Below, one piece after another: positions 19,383-27,666 of a DNA stretch of 64,000 bases. The translations under genes and the position numbers were made by a program. Source of the stretch: Sphingosinicella sp. CPCC 101087 (GTDB taxonomy: Bacteria > Pseudomonadota > Alphaproteobacteria > Sphingomonadales > Sphingomonadaceae); assembly GCF_004151485.1 (NCBI RefSeq), contig NZ_SBFF01000001.1:1-64000 (forward strand). The letters are read 5' to 3'. The notes below the pieces were generated by a model. That model ran no database searches and was not told the DNA's origin. It saw only the letters and a program-made list of their open reading frames with translations. Within the stretch, counting starts at the first letter, position 1. The number at the start of each line of letters is the position of its first letter.

Positions 19383-19537
19383 GACGTGGAGGCTGCACGC
19401 CGCGCCATCCCGCATCGAGATGATCACGGCCCCGCCCGTGTCGGAGATCACGCGGATCTTCGTCGGGGCGATACGGAAGATTAACCGGCCGGTGGCACGT
19501 CGCAGGCGACTGTGAACGGCGTCCCGATTGTGCAAAC

Positions 19538-20086
19538 ATGCGGCGGGCGGTGAAGAGGGAGGGGAAAACGGCGACGGCGGGAGGCCTCGACGGCGAGACG
19601 CCGCCGTTCGAGCGGATCGTGTCGGATCACGGCCCGCTCATCTCGCGCATAGCCATGTCCTACGAGGCCGATCCGGCCCTGCGCGAAGATTTGACCCAGC
19701 AGATCTTCCTCGCCGTCTGGCAGGCGCTGCCGAGCTACCGCGCCGACGCCTCGCTGAAAACGTTCATCGCCCGGATCGCCCAGAACCGCGCCATCTCCTT
19801 CGTGACCCGCCAGGTCCGGCAGCCTCCGGTGGCCGAAATGCCCGAACGAGTCGAATCCGATCAGCCGACCCCGGAAGACAAGGCCATCGTCGCGAGCGAG
19901 CGGCGCAGGCTGATCGAAGCGACGCGGCGGCTGCCGCTGCCTCAGCGCGAGGTGATCATCCTCGTGCTCGAAGGATTCAGCTATGCCGAGATTGCCGACA
20001 TGCTGAACATCGCCCCCAACGCCTTGGCGCTGCGGCTTTCGCGCGCCAAGGCCGCACTCAAGAAGATGCTGGAGGGGACGCCATGA
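19538..20086 (+). CDS. ECF-type RNA polymerase sigma factor
   Basis: 182 residues with both sigma-70 domains of the extracytoplasmic-function class. Region 2 is around 28-95 (DPALREDLTQQIFLAVWQALPSY, with the conserved DLTQQIFL pattern). Region 4 is around 125-178 (LPLPQREVIILVLEGFSYAEIADMLNIAPNALALRLSRAKAAL). Region 3 is absent, as expected. No clear ribosome-binding site precedes the ATG at 19538. Its stop overlaps the next start as ATGA, so the following membrane protein is translationally coupled and is the candidate anti-sigma factor. Confidence 0.92.
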   Translation: MRRAVKREGKTATAGGLDGETPPFERIVSDHGPLISRIAMSYEADPALREDLTQQIFLAVWQALPSYRADASLKTFIARIAQNRAISFVTRQVRQPPVAEMPERVESDQPTPEDKAIVASERRRLIEATRRLPLPQREVIILVLEGFSYAEIADMLNIAPNALALRLSRAKAALKKMLEGTP

Positions 20087-20703
20087 GCGACCTCGATCTC
20101 GAGCATCTCGGCGACGTCTGGCGCCAGCGCCCCGATCCGGCGGAGCTGGCCGAGCTGAGGCGAACGGCCGAGACGGTACGCCGCCGCGCCAAATGGGGGC
20201 AACGCGTCGATACGGCCGCGGCCGTGGTCGTAGCGGGCGTCGTCGCCTTGCTCGTCCTCCGGAACCCGAAGCTCGACACTTTGCTGGTCGGCGGTGGAGC
20301 GATCCTGCTTCTGTTGGTCAGCCAGGTCCGCCAGCGCCGGCTGCGCGCTGCGGAGATGCGCAGCCTGACCGGAACCACCGAAGAGATGCTCGACCAGACC
20401 ATCGATCGCGTCAGCCAGACCTTGAAGCGGAGCCGGCTGGGCCTTTTCCTTGCCGGACCCGCGATCCTGATGGGACTCCTTCTCGCCTACGTGGTCGAGG
20501 GTAGTTCGGGCGGCGAAATCTCGTCGCGCATCGACGCCGTTCCGGGGCTCGGCACGCTGATACAGGTGGTGGCCGGCTTAGGCTTCGCAGCGATGGCGGT
20601 CCGGATCTTCCGGCAATATCGCAGGAGCCAGCGCGAACTGGAGCGACTGTCCGCGCTGCGGGAGGCCTATCGCCACGAAGGCGATTCCACGACCGAGGCG
20701 TGA
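20083..20703 (+). CDS. Membrane protein coupled to ECF sigma factor, candidate anti-sigma factor
   Basis: 206 residues. A charged N-terminal cytoplasmic part (about 1-42: LEHLGDVWRQRPDPAELAELRRTAE) precedes two closely spaced membrane segments (about 45-61 and 66-80), a soluble stretch (LTGTTEEMLDQTIDRVSQTLKRSR), then two more (about 120-138 and 153-172) and an Arg-rich tail. It lacks a zinc-binding HxxxCxxC motif, so it is not a ZAS-type anti-sigma factor. The role is proposed from the ATGA overlap with the sigma gene and the membrane layout. The unknown peptide locus begins 88 bases downstream. Confidence 0.72.
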   Translation: MSDLDLEHLGDVWRQRPDPAELAELRRTAETVRRRAKWGQRVDTAAAVVVAGVVALLVLRNPKLDTLLVGGGAILLLLVSQVRQRRLRAAEMRSLTGTTEEMLDQTIDRVSQTLKRSRLGLFLAGPAILMGLLLAYVVEGSSGGEISSRIDAVPGLGTLIQVVAGLGFAAMAVRIFRQYRRSQRELERLSALREAYRHEGDSTTEA

Positions 20704-20791
20704 CGCACGGACCCCGCCGTTTAGCGAAGTGTCAACGTTTGGGTGCCAGACGATCCTCCCTAACATGCGTCAATTCGAGGAGGGCATAAAA

Positions 20792-20947
20792 GTGAACCGT
20801 GCACCGGAACATGTCGGCATCAAGGTCGAAGACCTCCCTGAACTCGAAACCGAGGTTTCGATCTCCGGATCGTGCAAGCAGCAGGAAGTCGGTGGAATCG
20901 TCTGCATGGGGATTGCCGCCGGAGTTGCCATCTACGTTGCCAACTAG
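20792..20947 (+). CDS. 51-residue peptide, candidate precursor of a modified peptide
   Basis: Small gene with a strong GAGGAGGG at 20777-20784 just before GTG 20792. The product has an acidic leader-like half (VEDLPELETEV, residues 12-22) and a hydrophobic, Gly/Ala-rich C-terminal half with Cys28 and Cys38 and a Gly34-Gly35 pair followed by IVCMGIAAGVAIYVAN. The layout of charged leader, double Gly and Cys-containing hydrophobic core resembles precursors of ribosomally made modified peptides or bacteriocins. In-frame ATGs at 20765 and upstream are alternatives, but the ribosome-binding site favours 20792. A stem-loop follows, then two unknown genes that could encode modifying enzymes. No transporter or peptidase gene is adjacent. 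Precursor status is an inference. Confidence 0.68.
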   Translation: MNRAPEHVGIKVEDLPELETEVSISGSCKQQEVGGIVCMGIAAGVAIYVAN

Positions 20948-20958
20948 ACGCTGATACT

Positions 20959-20991
20959 TCCTCGCGCTGTGCCTGGCCGGCCGCGCGAGGA
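20959..20991 (+). promoter_or_regulatory. Stem-loop between peptide gene and downstream genes
   Basis: TCCTCGCGC (20959-20967) pairs perfectly with GCGCGAGGA (20983-20991) over nine base pairs around a 15-base loop. It begins 11 bases after the peptide stop codon and has no T tract. A partial terminator or mRNA-protecting hairpin here would allow more peptide than enzyme to be made, as in many bacteriocin operons. Confidence 0.6.
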
Positions 20992-21074
20992 GGGCAAGAT
21001 CATTCGGTGGCCCGGAGGGGCGGCCGCACCGCCCGGTGAGCGGCACCGCCGCGTCAGGGGATCGGGGTCTGAAG

Positions 21075-22058
21075 ATGATAGTCGGAGACGATCTTCGGGC
21101 ATGGCTGAGCGACGGGGCAGCGCAACGACGCACCCGCAAGGAGATCGACACTTTCGCCGCCCAATGGCGCGGGGGAACGGTCCGCCGGTCGCTCGCGGCG
21201 CAGATGGCCTTGCCGCCCCACGCAAGCGCAGAGCAGGTGCGGGACGCGGCCTGCCGGCTGTTCGCCGAACCTTCATGGGTCGATAGGCTGATCGGCAACC
21301 TCGCCGCGGCGCTGCGGCACGACCCGTTCTTCGAGCCTCCTTTCCAGGACATTCACGGCGACATCCACCGGGGACTCGTGCTGCTCGAGGACGATCTCGT
21401 GTCGATCGCGATGGGCGTCACCAACATTGCCTCCCTCGCGGCCAGGAAGATCGGCAAGAGCGCGCGCGCCTCGGTCGCCTTCTCGGGCCATGTCGAGGTG
21501 TTCAAGTTCGTAAAGGCGGGCGGCGCCCGCCTCTCCTTCTGGACCGCGCCGTTGATCGGCGAAGACTTCATGGCAGCCGAGGCGGGCCGCTGTCGGCGCG
21601 CCGGCGAACGGCGCATCGAAGACGGCGAGATCCTCGTGCTCGACGGACGGTGCGAAAGCTTCGTCGTAGAGCATGCAACGAGCAACCTGCTCCTTCTTCA
21701 GGCGACGGCAAAGCCGGACCGTGCGCCGGTCAGCGTCGAATATGATTCGGAGAGCCACGAATATGTCGGCTGCAGCGCGGCCGACGACAGTGCGTCGCGA
21801 ATCCAGATGTTGACGACACTGCTGCGCAAGCTGGGGCACGACGCCGCAGTTCCGGCCATGGCGGAATTCCTGGATCATCCAAACTTCTTCGTCCGCTGGC
21901 ACGTGATGCGCGAACTCCTCGGCCTCGACGTGGTTGCGGCGATGCCGCACCTCAAGCGGATGGCCGCGCGCGATCGCCATCCGGAGACCCGGCGGGCGGC
22001 GCGCGCCGTTCTCGATCAAATCGAAGCGCCGCGCGTGGCGCCGCGCAAGGTGGCCTGA
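21075..22058 (+). CDS. Unknown protein with cupin-like core and C-terminal HEAT-like repeats
   Basis: 327 residues, family not recognised. The middle (about 75-215) is strand-rich with regularly placed hydrophobics (VEVFKFVKAGGARLSFWTAP, GEILVLDGRCESFVVEH), reading like a degenerate cupin. The C-terminal part (about 235-315) has paired helices of HEAT type (DHPNFFVRWHVMRELLGLD, MAARDRHPETRRAARAVL), often used for protein or peptide binding. The start is uncertain: ATG 21075 or GTG 21036. It follows the small peptide gene and a stem-loop, and its TGA overlaps the next ATG by one base. A role in binding or processing the peptide is inferred from position only. Confidence 0.72.
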   Translation: MIVGDDLRAWLSDGAAQRRTRKEIDTFAAQWRGGTVRRSLAAQMALPPHASAEQVRDAACRLFAEPSWVDRLIGNLAAALRHDPFFEPPFQDIHGDIHRGLVLLEDDLVSIAMGVTNIASLAARKIGKSARASVAFSGHVEVFKFVKAGGARLSFWTAPLIGEDFMAAEAGRCRRAGERRIEDGEILVLDGRCESFVVEHATSNLLLLQATAKPDRAPVSVEYDSESHEYVGCSAADDSASRIQMLTTLLRKLGHDAAVPAMAEFLDHPNFFVRWHVMRELLGLDVVAAMPHLKRMAARDRHPETRRAARAVLDQIEAPRVAPRKVA

Positions 22059-23086
22059 TGGCACGGGTCGTCGCCTGCGAGGCCATGGAGGCGATCGAGC
22101 TCGGGGACCTCGTTCAGGCGCTCAACGATGAGTCGTTTGACCCTGCCGAAGAGGAGAGCTTCGCGGCCGTCGCGCCGCTGCTGAAGCGGCTGGCCAACAA
22201 CCGCCATTTCCTCGCCGAAATGGCGGTCGCCGAGCTCAAGGATCGCTGCCATCGGCAGACTCTTGAAAATCGCTACAGCGCCCAGGTGCTGATCCTGCAT
22301 CGGGCCACCGAGAAATTCTTCATTCGCGCCAATTTTTGGCCTTCCGAGCGCGACAGCGTGCTGAAGGCGAGCGGTACGTCGCCCTTCTTCTACCACGTGC
22401 CGCACGACCACAATTTCTCCTTCCTCACCGTCGGCTATTTCGGCCCCGGCTACTGGAGCGAATATTACGAGTATGATTACAGCCGGGTCGTCGGCCTGCC
22501 CGGCGAGAAGGTCGACCTGACCTTCGTCGAAAAGACGCGTCTCGAGACCGGCAAGATCATGCTTTACCGTGCCCATCGCGACGTCCACGACCAGCTGCCT
22601 CCCGACGATCTTTCGGTGTCGATCAACATCATGGAAGCCTCGAACCGGCTGCCTTTTCTCAGCCAGTATCGGTTCGACGTGAAAAGATGCGAGATTGCAG
22701 GCATCCTCACGCACACGTCCAGCGAGGCGTTGCTCGCGCTGGCCGCCAATCATGACGGGGCGAATTCCCGCGACCTGGTCGAGAGCTTCGCCGCGCACCA
22801 TCCCTGCGACCGCATCCAGTTCGCCGCCATTCGCGAGCTGGCGGGCTCGGCCGCGGATGCGGATCAAGGACTCGAGACGCTGGCCCGCGGCGCGGCATCG
22901 GGCAACGCCTTCGTCGCCGGGATGAGCCGCCGCGAAATGGAGAAACTTCAGGCGAACCGGAGCTGGATCGAGGGCAGTCGCCCGCGCGAGAAGCGGCCCG
23001 AACTCAGCCCCGCCGCGGCGGAATGTCGCGATAATTGCCCTGCAAGCGAAGCATCCAGCCTGGATATTCGTCCGCAAGCTTGCTGA
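22058..23086 (+). CDS. Unknown cupin/2-oxoglutarate-oxygenase-like protein
   Basis: 342 residues, family not recognised. A double-stranded beta-helix core is suggested by HDHNFSFLTVGY with His116 and His118, an acidic run ending YYEYDY (Glu135, Glu138), and a second His pair in LYRAHRDVHDQLPP (His173, His177) followed by SVSINI. This matches the usual order of iron ligands in cupin-type oxygenases. The N-terminal 80 and C-terminal 130 residues are helical. TGATG coupling to the upstream HEAT-like gene. The last 27 codons overlap the convergent aldo/keto reductase gene by 83 bases, and that tail is low-complexity. Enzyme activity and substrate are not known. Confidence 0.75.
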   Translation: MARVVACEAMEAIELGDLVQALNDESFDPAEEESFAAVAPLLKRLANNRHFLAEMAVAELKDRCHRQTLENRYSAQVLILHRATEKFFIRANFWPSERDSVLKASGTSPFFYHVPHDHNFSFLTVGYFGPGYWSEYYEYDYSRVVGLPGEKVDLTFVEKTRLETGKIMLYRAHRDVHDQLPPDDLSVSINIMEASNRLPFLSQYRFDVKRCEIAGILTHTSSEALLALAANHDGANSRDLVESFAAHHPCDRIQFAAIRELAGSAADADQGLETLARGAASGNAFVAGMSRREMEKLQANRSWIEGSRPREKRPELSPAAAECRDNCPASEASSLDIRPQAC

Positions 23087-24035
23087 CCTCGTCGAGCCGC
23101 GCAACTTCCTCGGCGGTAAGCTCGACCTCCACGGAGGCAAGATTGTCGTCGAGCTGCTCCCGGCGCCGCGCGCCGATGATCACCGTCGATACCGCTGGCT
23201 GGTGGAGCAGCCAGGCGAGCGCCATCTGGGCGACGCTGCGCCCCTTGGCGGCTGCCAGTTCGTCCAGCACGTCGACGACCGCATATCCGCGCTCCAGGTC
23301 GACCGGCGGAAAGTCGAAGGTGGCGCGGCGGCCATCGGTGTCGGCGCCGCGCCGATACTTTCCCGAGAGGAACCCGCCGGCGAGCGGGCTCCACACCATC
23401 AGCCCGACGCCCTCCGAGGCGAGCATCGGCACGATCTCCCGCTCGAGGTCGCGGCCGACCAGGGAATAATAAGCCTGGAGCGAGGCGACCCGCGCAAGCC
23501 CGCGCCGTTCGGCGATGCCGACTGCCTTGGCGACCTGCCAGGCCGCCCAGTTGGAGACGCCGACATAGCGCACGATGCCGCGGCGGACGAGACTGTCGAG
23601 CGCTTCCAGCGTCTCCTCGATGGGCGTGGTCGGATCGAAGCCGTGGATCTGGTAGAGGTCGATATAGTCGAGCTGAAGCCGCTCCAGACTGGCTTCGACC
23701 TGGGCCATGACATGGTGGCGCGACGCACCCGCCCCATTCGGCCCCTGTCCCATCCGTCCGTAGACCTTGGTCGCGACCAGCACCTCGCCGCGGCTCACGC
23801 CGAGGTTGCGCAGCGACTGACCGAGGATGCGCTCGGACAGGCCTTTCGAATAGACATTGGCCGTATCGATGAAGTTGATGCCCGCGTCGATGGACGCCTT
23901 CACCAGCGAATCCGCCTCCTCCTGCTGGACGCGGCCGATATTGCCCCACATGCCTTCGTCGCCGCCGAATGTCATGGTGCCGAGGCAAAGCTCCGAGACG
24001 TAGAGGCCGGTGCGGCCGAGCGGATTGTAGCGCAT
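23004..24035 (-). CDS. Aldo/keto reductase
   Basis: NADPH-dependent reductase of 343 residues, about the size of the YajO/Tas-like bacterial AKR group. Start RYNPLGRTGLYVSELCLGTMTFG is the family N-terminus. The catalytic tetrad is visible as Asp and Tyr in FIDTANVYSKG, Lys in LVATKVYG and His in LYQIHGFD. The cofactor segment includes GVSNW and IIGARRREQLDDN. It converges on and overlaps the preceding cupin-like gene. Physiological substrate unknown. Confidence 0.93.
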   Translation of the reverse strand: MRYNPLGRTGLYVSELCLGTMTFGGDEGMWGNIGRVQQEEADSLVKASIDAGINFIDTANVYSKGLSERILGQSLRNLGVSRGEVLVATKVYGRMGQGPNGAGASRHHVMAQVEASLERLQLDYIDLYQIHGFDPTTPIEETLEALDSLVRRGIVRYVGVSNWAAWQVAKAVGIAERRGLARVASLQAYYSLVGRDLEREIVPMLASEGVGLMVWSPLAGGFLSGKYRRGADTDGRRATFDFPPVDLERGYAVVDVLDELAAAKGRSVAQMALAWLLHQPAVSTVIIGARRREQLDDNLASVEVELTAEEVARLDEVSKLADEYPGWMLRLQGNYRDIPPRRG

Positions 24036-24099
24036 GCGAAGAGCTCCGTCTGGTATGGGCGGAACGACGGAATCACCGAGGGGCGGGATCGGCCGCCGA

Positions 24100-25761
24100 T
24101 CAGGCCTCCCGCCGTTCGAGCGCGTCGTTCATCTCGCCGATGCGGTACCAGCGATAGCCATAAGGTTCGATGACGATCGTGTGACGACCCGCCTCGTCGC
24201 CGTCGTCGTGATCGCCGTCGAGCAGGTCGACCAGCTTGCGCTTCGTGCCGCCGGTCGCGTCGAGGCCGAACGTGATCTCGCGCGGCCGGTCGCTGAAATT
24301 GTGGACGATGAGGACGGAGGCGCCGCGCCACTCGTAGCGCAGCGCCAATATGTCCTTGGGCGACCTGACGATATCGAAATCGCCATAGCCGATCTCCGGG
24401 GTCTCGCGCCGAAGGCGGATCAGGCGCTCGGTCCAGTTGAGCAGCGAATCGGGATCACGTCGCTGCTCGGCGACATTGATGTGGCGATACCCATATGGTC
24501 CGTCGGCGATGACGGGACACGCGCTGCTTTCGTTCAGCGTGAAGCCGCCGTTCGGCGCATTGTCCCACTGCATCGCGGTGCGGACGGACTCGCGCTCCGG
24601 CAGAGCCAGGTCGTCGCCCATGCCGATCTCGTCTCCGTAGCGGATCACCGGCGTTCCGGGCAGGCTCATCAGCACGCTGTTGGCAAGCTCGACCCGACGT
24701 CGGTCGCCGCGCAGCATGGGCGCGAGCCGGCGGCGGATGCCCCGATCGAAGAGGCGCATTTCCGGGTCCGGCGCGAAGGCGGCGAACGTCGCCTCCATCT
24801 GCTCCTCGGTAAGATTGCTGAGGTCGAGCTCGTCATGGTTGCGCAGGAAATGGCACCACTGGCCGGTCTCCGGTCGATTGCGGGTGTCCTTCAGCGCTTT
24901 CTTGAGCGCGCTCGCATCGCCGGAGGCATGGGCATAGAAATGGGTCCGGTTGGCCGGAAAGTTGAACATCATGTGCAGTCGGTCGGCATCGCGGCCGAAA
25001 TATTCGAGGCTTTCCTTCGGCGGGACGTTGGCTTCGGCCAGCATGACGCACTCGCCGTTGCGCCACTGCGCGAACGCCCGGAAATCGCGCAGCATCTGAT
25101 ATTTCAGCTCCGGCTCGCCCGCTCGAGGGCTGTCTTCGGCGATGATGAAGGGAACCGCATCCATCCGGAAGCCGGATACGCCGAGTTCGATCCAGAAGCC
25201 GATGATCCGGAAGATTTCGGCGCGGACATCGGGATTGGCATAGTTGAGATCGGGCTGAAACTTGAAGAATCGGTGGAAATACCAGGCCTTGGCCTCGTCG
25301 TCATAGTCCCAGGTGGCGTCCTGGAAGCCGGGAAACACCATGCCCTTGTGAGCATCCTTGGGCTTCGTCTCGGACCAGATATACCAGTCGCGATAGGGCG
25401 ATTCCGGGTCGCTGCGCGAGGCCTGGAACCAGGGATGCTGATCGGACGTGTGGTTGATGACCAGATCCATGAGCACCCGCATGCCGCGTTCCTTGCAGCC
25501 ATGGGTGAATTCGACGAAGTCGCCGAGCGTGCCGTAGCGCGGATCGACCGAATAATAGTCGGTGATGTCGTAGCCGTGGTCCTTCCGCGGCGACGGCTGG
25601 AAAGGCATCAGCCAGAGAGCGCGCACCCCAAGGCCATGAAGATAATCGAGGCGGCGTGCGAGCCCGTCGAAATCGCCGACTCCGTCGCCATTGGCGTCCA
25701 TGAAGCTGTCGACCGACAGGCAGTAGATCAGAGCGTTCTTGTACCAGAGTGTTCGGATCAT
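24100..25761 (-). CDS. GH13 alpha-glucosidase family, trehalose-synthase-like
   Basis: 553 residues. The N-terminus MIRTLWYKNALIYCLSVDSFMD..., DFVEFTHGCKERGMRVLMDLVINHTSDQHPWF and RNHDEL follow the maltose/trehalose interconverting enzyme TreS (GH13 subfamily 16) closely. Catalytic residues: nucleophile Asp in GFRMDAVPF, acid/base Glu in VMLAEANV, and the third Asp in LRNHDEL. A C-terminal beta domain is present. No maltokinase domain is fused. The following LLM-type enzyme overlaps it by four bases, so both are made from one mRNA. Actual activity (isomerase or hydrolase) cannot be decided from the sequence. Confidence 0.9.
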   Translation of the reverse strand: MIRTLWYKNALIYCLSVDSFMDANGDGVGDFDGLARRLDYLHGLGVRALWLMPFQPSPRKDHGYDITDYYSVDPRYGTLGDFVEFTHGCKERGMRVLMDLVINHTSDQHPWFQASRSDPESPYRDWYIWSETKPKDAHKGMVFPGFQDATWDYDDEAKAWYFHRFFKFQPDLNYANPDVRAEIFRIIGFWIELGVSGFRMDAVPFIIAEDSPRAGEPELKYQMLRDFRAFAQWRNGECVMLAEANVPPKESLEYFGRDADRLHMMFNFPANRTHFYAHASGDASALKKALKDTRNRPETGQWCHFLRNHDELDLSNLTEEQMEATFAAFAPDPEMRLFDRGIRRRLAPMLRGDRRRVELANSVLMSLPGTPVIRYGDEIGMGDDLALPERESVRTAMQWDNAPNGGFTLNESSACPVIADGPYGYRHINVAEQRRDPDSLLNWTERLIRLRRETPEIGYGDFDIVRSPKDILALRYEWRGASVLIVHNFSDRPREITFGLDATGGTKRKLVDLLDGDHDDGDEAGRHTIVIEPYGYRWYRIGEMNDALERREA

Positions 25762-26738
25762 TCGGCCAGGCTCCGCGACAAGGAAGGAAGAACGCGCTCG
25801 CCAAAGGCCAGGATGAAGTCGCGCTGGTTACGGCCGACATTGTGCAGGTAGATCTCGTCGAACCCGCAGGCGAGGTCCTCGTTCAGCCACGCGACGTGGC
25901 GCTCCGGATCGGCGGAAATGCGGACATGTGAGTCCATGTCCTCCGCCCTCACCTCGGCCGTCGCGCTCTCGAAGGCCTCGGGCGTGCGCAAAGTCTCCGA
26001 CTGGACAGGCGTGATCGCATTGCTGCGCCACTGGTCGAAGGCCCACTCGCGCGCTTCCGCGTCGCTCGAGCCCCAGGAGAGATGTACCTGCAGGGCTATC
26101 GGCTTGCCCTCGCCTCCGCCCGAGCGAAACGCGTCGACGATGGCGACGAGGTCTTTCCGCGGAGCGGAGATGGTTATGAGGCCGTCGGCCCAGCGGCCCG
26201 CCCACGCGGCCGTTTCGGGAGTGAGCGCAGGCGCCACGAGCCGGGGCGGCTTCAGCGGGCGGCTGTAGAGCGTCGCATCCCGCACCGGGATCGGGGTGTC
26301 GGCATTGACCGTCTCGCCCGCCCAGAGGCGCCGCATGATGTCGGCGGCGGCGCCGAGCCGTGCCCGCCGCAGATCCTTGTCCGGCCAGCCGCACCCGATC
26401 ACCGCTTCGTTGAGCGCCTCGCCGCTGCCCGGCGCAAGCCACTGCAGGCGGTCGGGAAAGAGCCGGTCGAGCGTCGCCGCAGCCTGGGCGACGACCGCCG
26501 GGTGGTAACGCCAGCCACCGGGAATGCACAAGGTGCCGAACGGCAAGGTGGTTGCCTGCATGGCGGCGCCGAGCCAGGCCCAGACGAAGCCGGAATGGCC
26601 CTGTGCCCGACTCCAGGGATGGAAGTGGTCCGAGGACATGACCGCCTGAAAGCCGGCGGCCTCGGCCTCGCGGACATGATCGAGCAGCGCCTCGGGCGCG
26701 AACTGCTCGTGCGACGCGTGATAGCCGATCAGAGCCAT
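25758..26738 (-). CDS. LLM-class flavin-dependent oxidoreductase (TIGR03885-like)
   Basis: 326 residues with the luciferase-like monooxygenase TIM-barrel pattern: IGYHASHEQFAPEALLDHVREAE at the start, SSDHFHPWSRAQGHSGFVWAWLGA, and GRWADGLIT. This matches the non-F420 group often found beside trehalose-synthase-like genes in Proteobacteria. Its stop overlaps the TreS-like start codon as ATGA, with this gene upstream. The electron donor and substrate are unknown. Confidence 0.88.
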   Translation of the reverse strand: MALIGYHASHEQFAPEALLDHVREAEAAGFQAVMSSDHFHPWSRAQGHSGFVWAWLGAAMQATTLPFGTLCIPGGWRYHPAVVAQAAATLDRLFPDRLQWLAPGSGEALNEAVIGCGWPDKDLRRARLGAAADIMRRLWAGETVNADTPIPVRDATLYSRPLKPPRLVAPALTPETAAWAGRWADGLITISAPRKDLVAIVDAFRSGGGEGKPIALQVHLSWGSSDAEAREWAFDQWRSNAITPVQSETLRTPEAFESATAEVRAEDMDSHVRISADPERHVAWLNEDLACGFDEIYLHNVGRNQRDFILAFGERVLPSLSRSLAE

Positions 26739-26926
26739 GCGGGCCCGACCAGCGCAGCAGGCGCGGCAGCACCACCGAACTTCCTTGAACCGTGCCTGCC
26801 CTTTCGCCGCATCTCATGTCTCCGCCGGGAAAATCTCCCAACGGGGCGGCGCGCCCGACGTTCCACCGACCGGCTCGCCGGACGGCGCGTCCTCGGCCGT
26901 CCGGTCGAGCCTCCGCGGCCGGATGT

Positions 26927-27448
26927 TCAGAGCGTCGCGTGAACCGTCGCGACCGCCTTCATCACTGCGGCGACCCTGGCGGCCGTCTGGATGATCTCGG
27001 CGTTGACGCCGTGCTGGGAGAGCACGCGTTCATGGCTGTCGATGCACATTCCGCAACCGTTCTGGGCGCTCACCGCCAGGCTGAACAGCTCGAAATCGGC
27101 CTTGTCGATGCCGGGGTTGCCGATCGCGTTCATCCTGAGCTTGGCGGGAAGCGTGCCGTACACAGGGTTGGAGGCGAGGTGGACGAAGCGGTAATAGACG
27201 TTGTTCATCGCCATGACCGCCGCGGCCGAACGGGCGGCATTGGCATAAGCGTCGTCGATCTTGCCTTCGACCTCCGCCTCGGCGGCGGCGACGAGCGGCC
27301 GATAGCCGGTGCCGTGCGCACAGGCGAGGATCAGGCCGAGCTTGCGATTGTCGCCGAGCGTCTGGTCGTTGAGCAGCGAGCTGACATTGAGCCGCAGATC
27401 CTTCGCATATTCAGGAAGGGTGTCGGCGAATTCCTTTAGCGAATGCAT
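26927..27448 (-). CDS. ahpD: Alkyl hydroperoxidase AhpD
   Basis: Peroxidase with a thiol centre that works with AhpC. 173 residues with the active-site CxxC...H motif in NGCGMCIDSHE (Cys132, Cys135, His139) and the proton-relay Glu and His typical of AhpD. I prefer the ATG at 27448 because GAGG lies six bases before it; an ATG at 27460 is also in frame. It is downstream of ahpC on the same strand, separated by a strong terminator, so expression from ahpC would require read-through. Confidence 0.94.
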   Translation of the reverse strand: MHSLKEFADTLPEYAKDLRLNVSSLLNDQTLGDNRKLGLILACAHGTGYRPLVAAAEAEVEGKIDDAYANAARSAAAVMAMNNVYYRFVHLASNPVYGTLPAKLRMNAIGNPGIDKADFELFSLAVSAQNGCGMCIDSHERVLSQHGVNAEIIQTAARVAAVMKAVATVHATL

Positions 27449-27576
27449 GGGGTTCCTCATTCCTAGCGACCCCCTCCCGCGCGGGCAGGGGTCAGGGTTG
27501 GCGGGTCCACCGGCAGCGAGGCTCCCGATAGAGATCCGCCCGCGCCTCCCTGCGTGCAGGAAGGGTGGATCGAATG

Positions 27577-27611
27577 AAAAAGGGGCGCGGCAACCTGGGT
27601 CGCCGCGCCCC
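27577..27611 (-). terminator. Rho-independent terminator between ahpC and ahpD
   Basis: On the minus strand GGGGCGCGGC pairs perfectly with GCCGCGCCCC over ten base pairs with a 10-base loop and is followed by a run of five T. It lies 56 bases after the ahpC stop and upstream of ahpD. Confidence 0.88.
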
Positions 27612-27666
27612 TCCTCAGAGGTCCGAACGCCTGGTTCGGGACTTGCCGGAGCGCTAGGGGCGACGC

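Noticed and set aside
24034-25851. 605-codon plus-strand frame opposite the TreS-like gene
   Set aside because: Composition of a shadow frame; the minus strand shows complete GH13 motifs.
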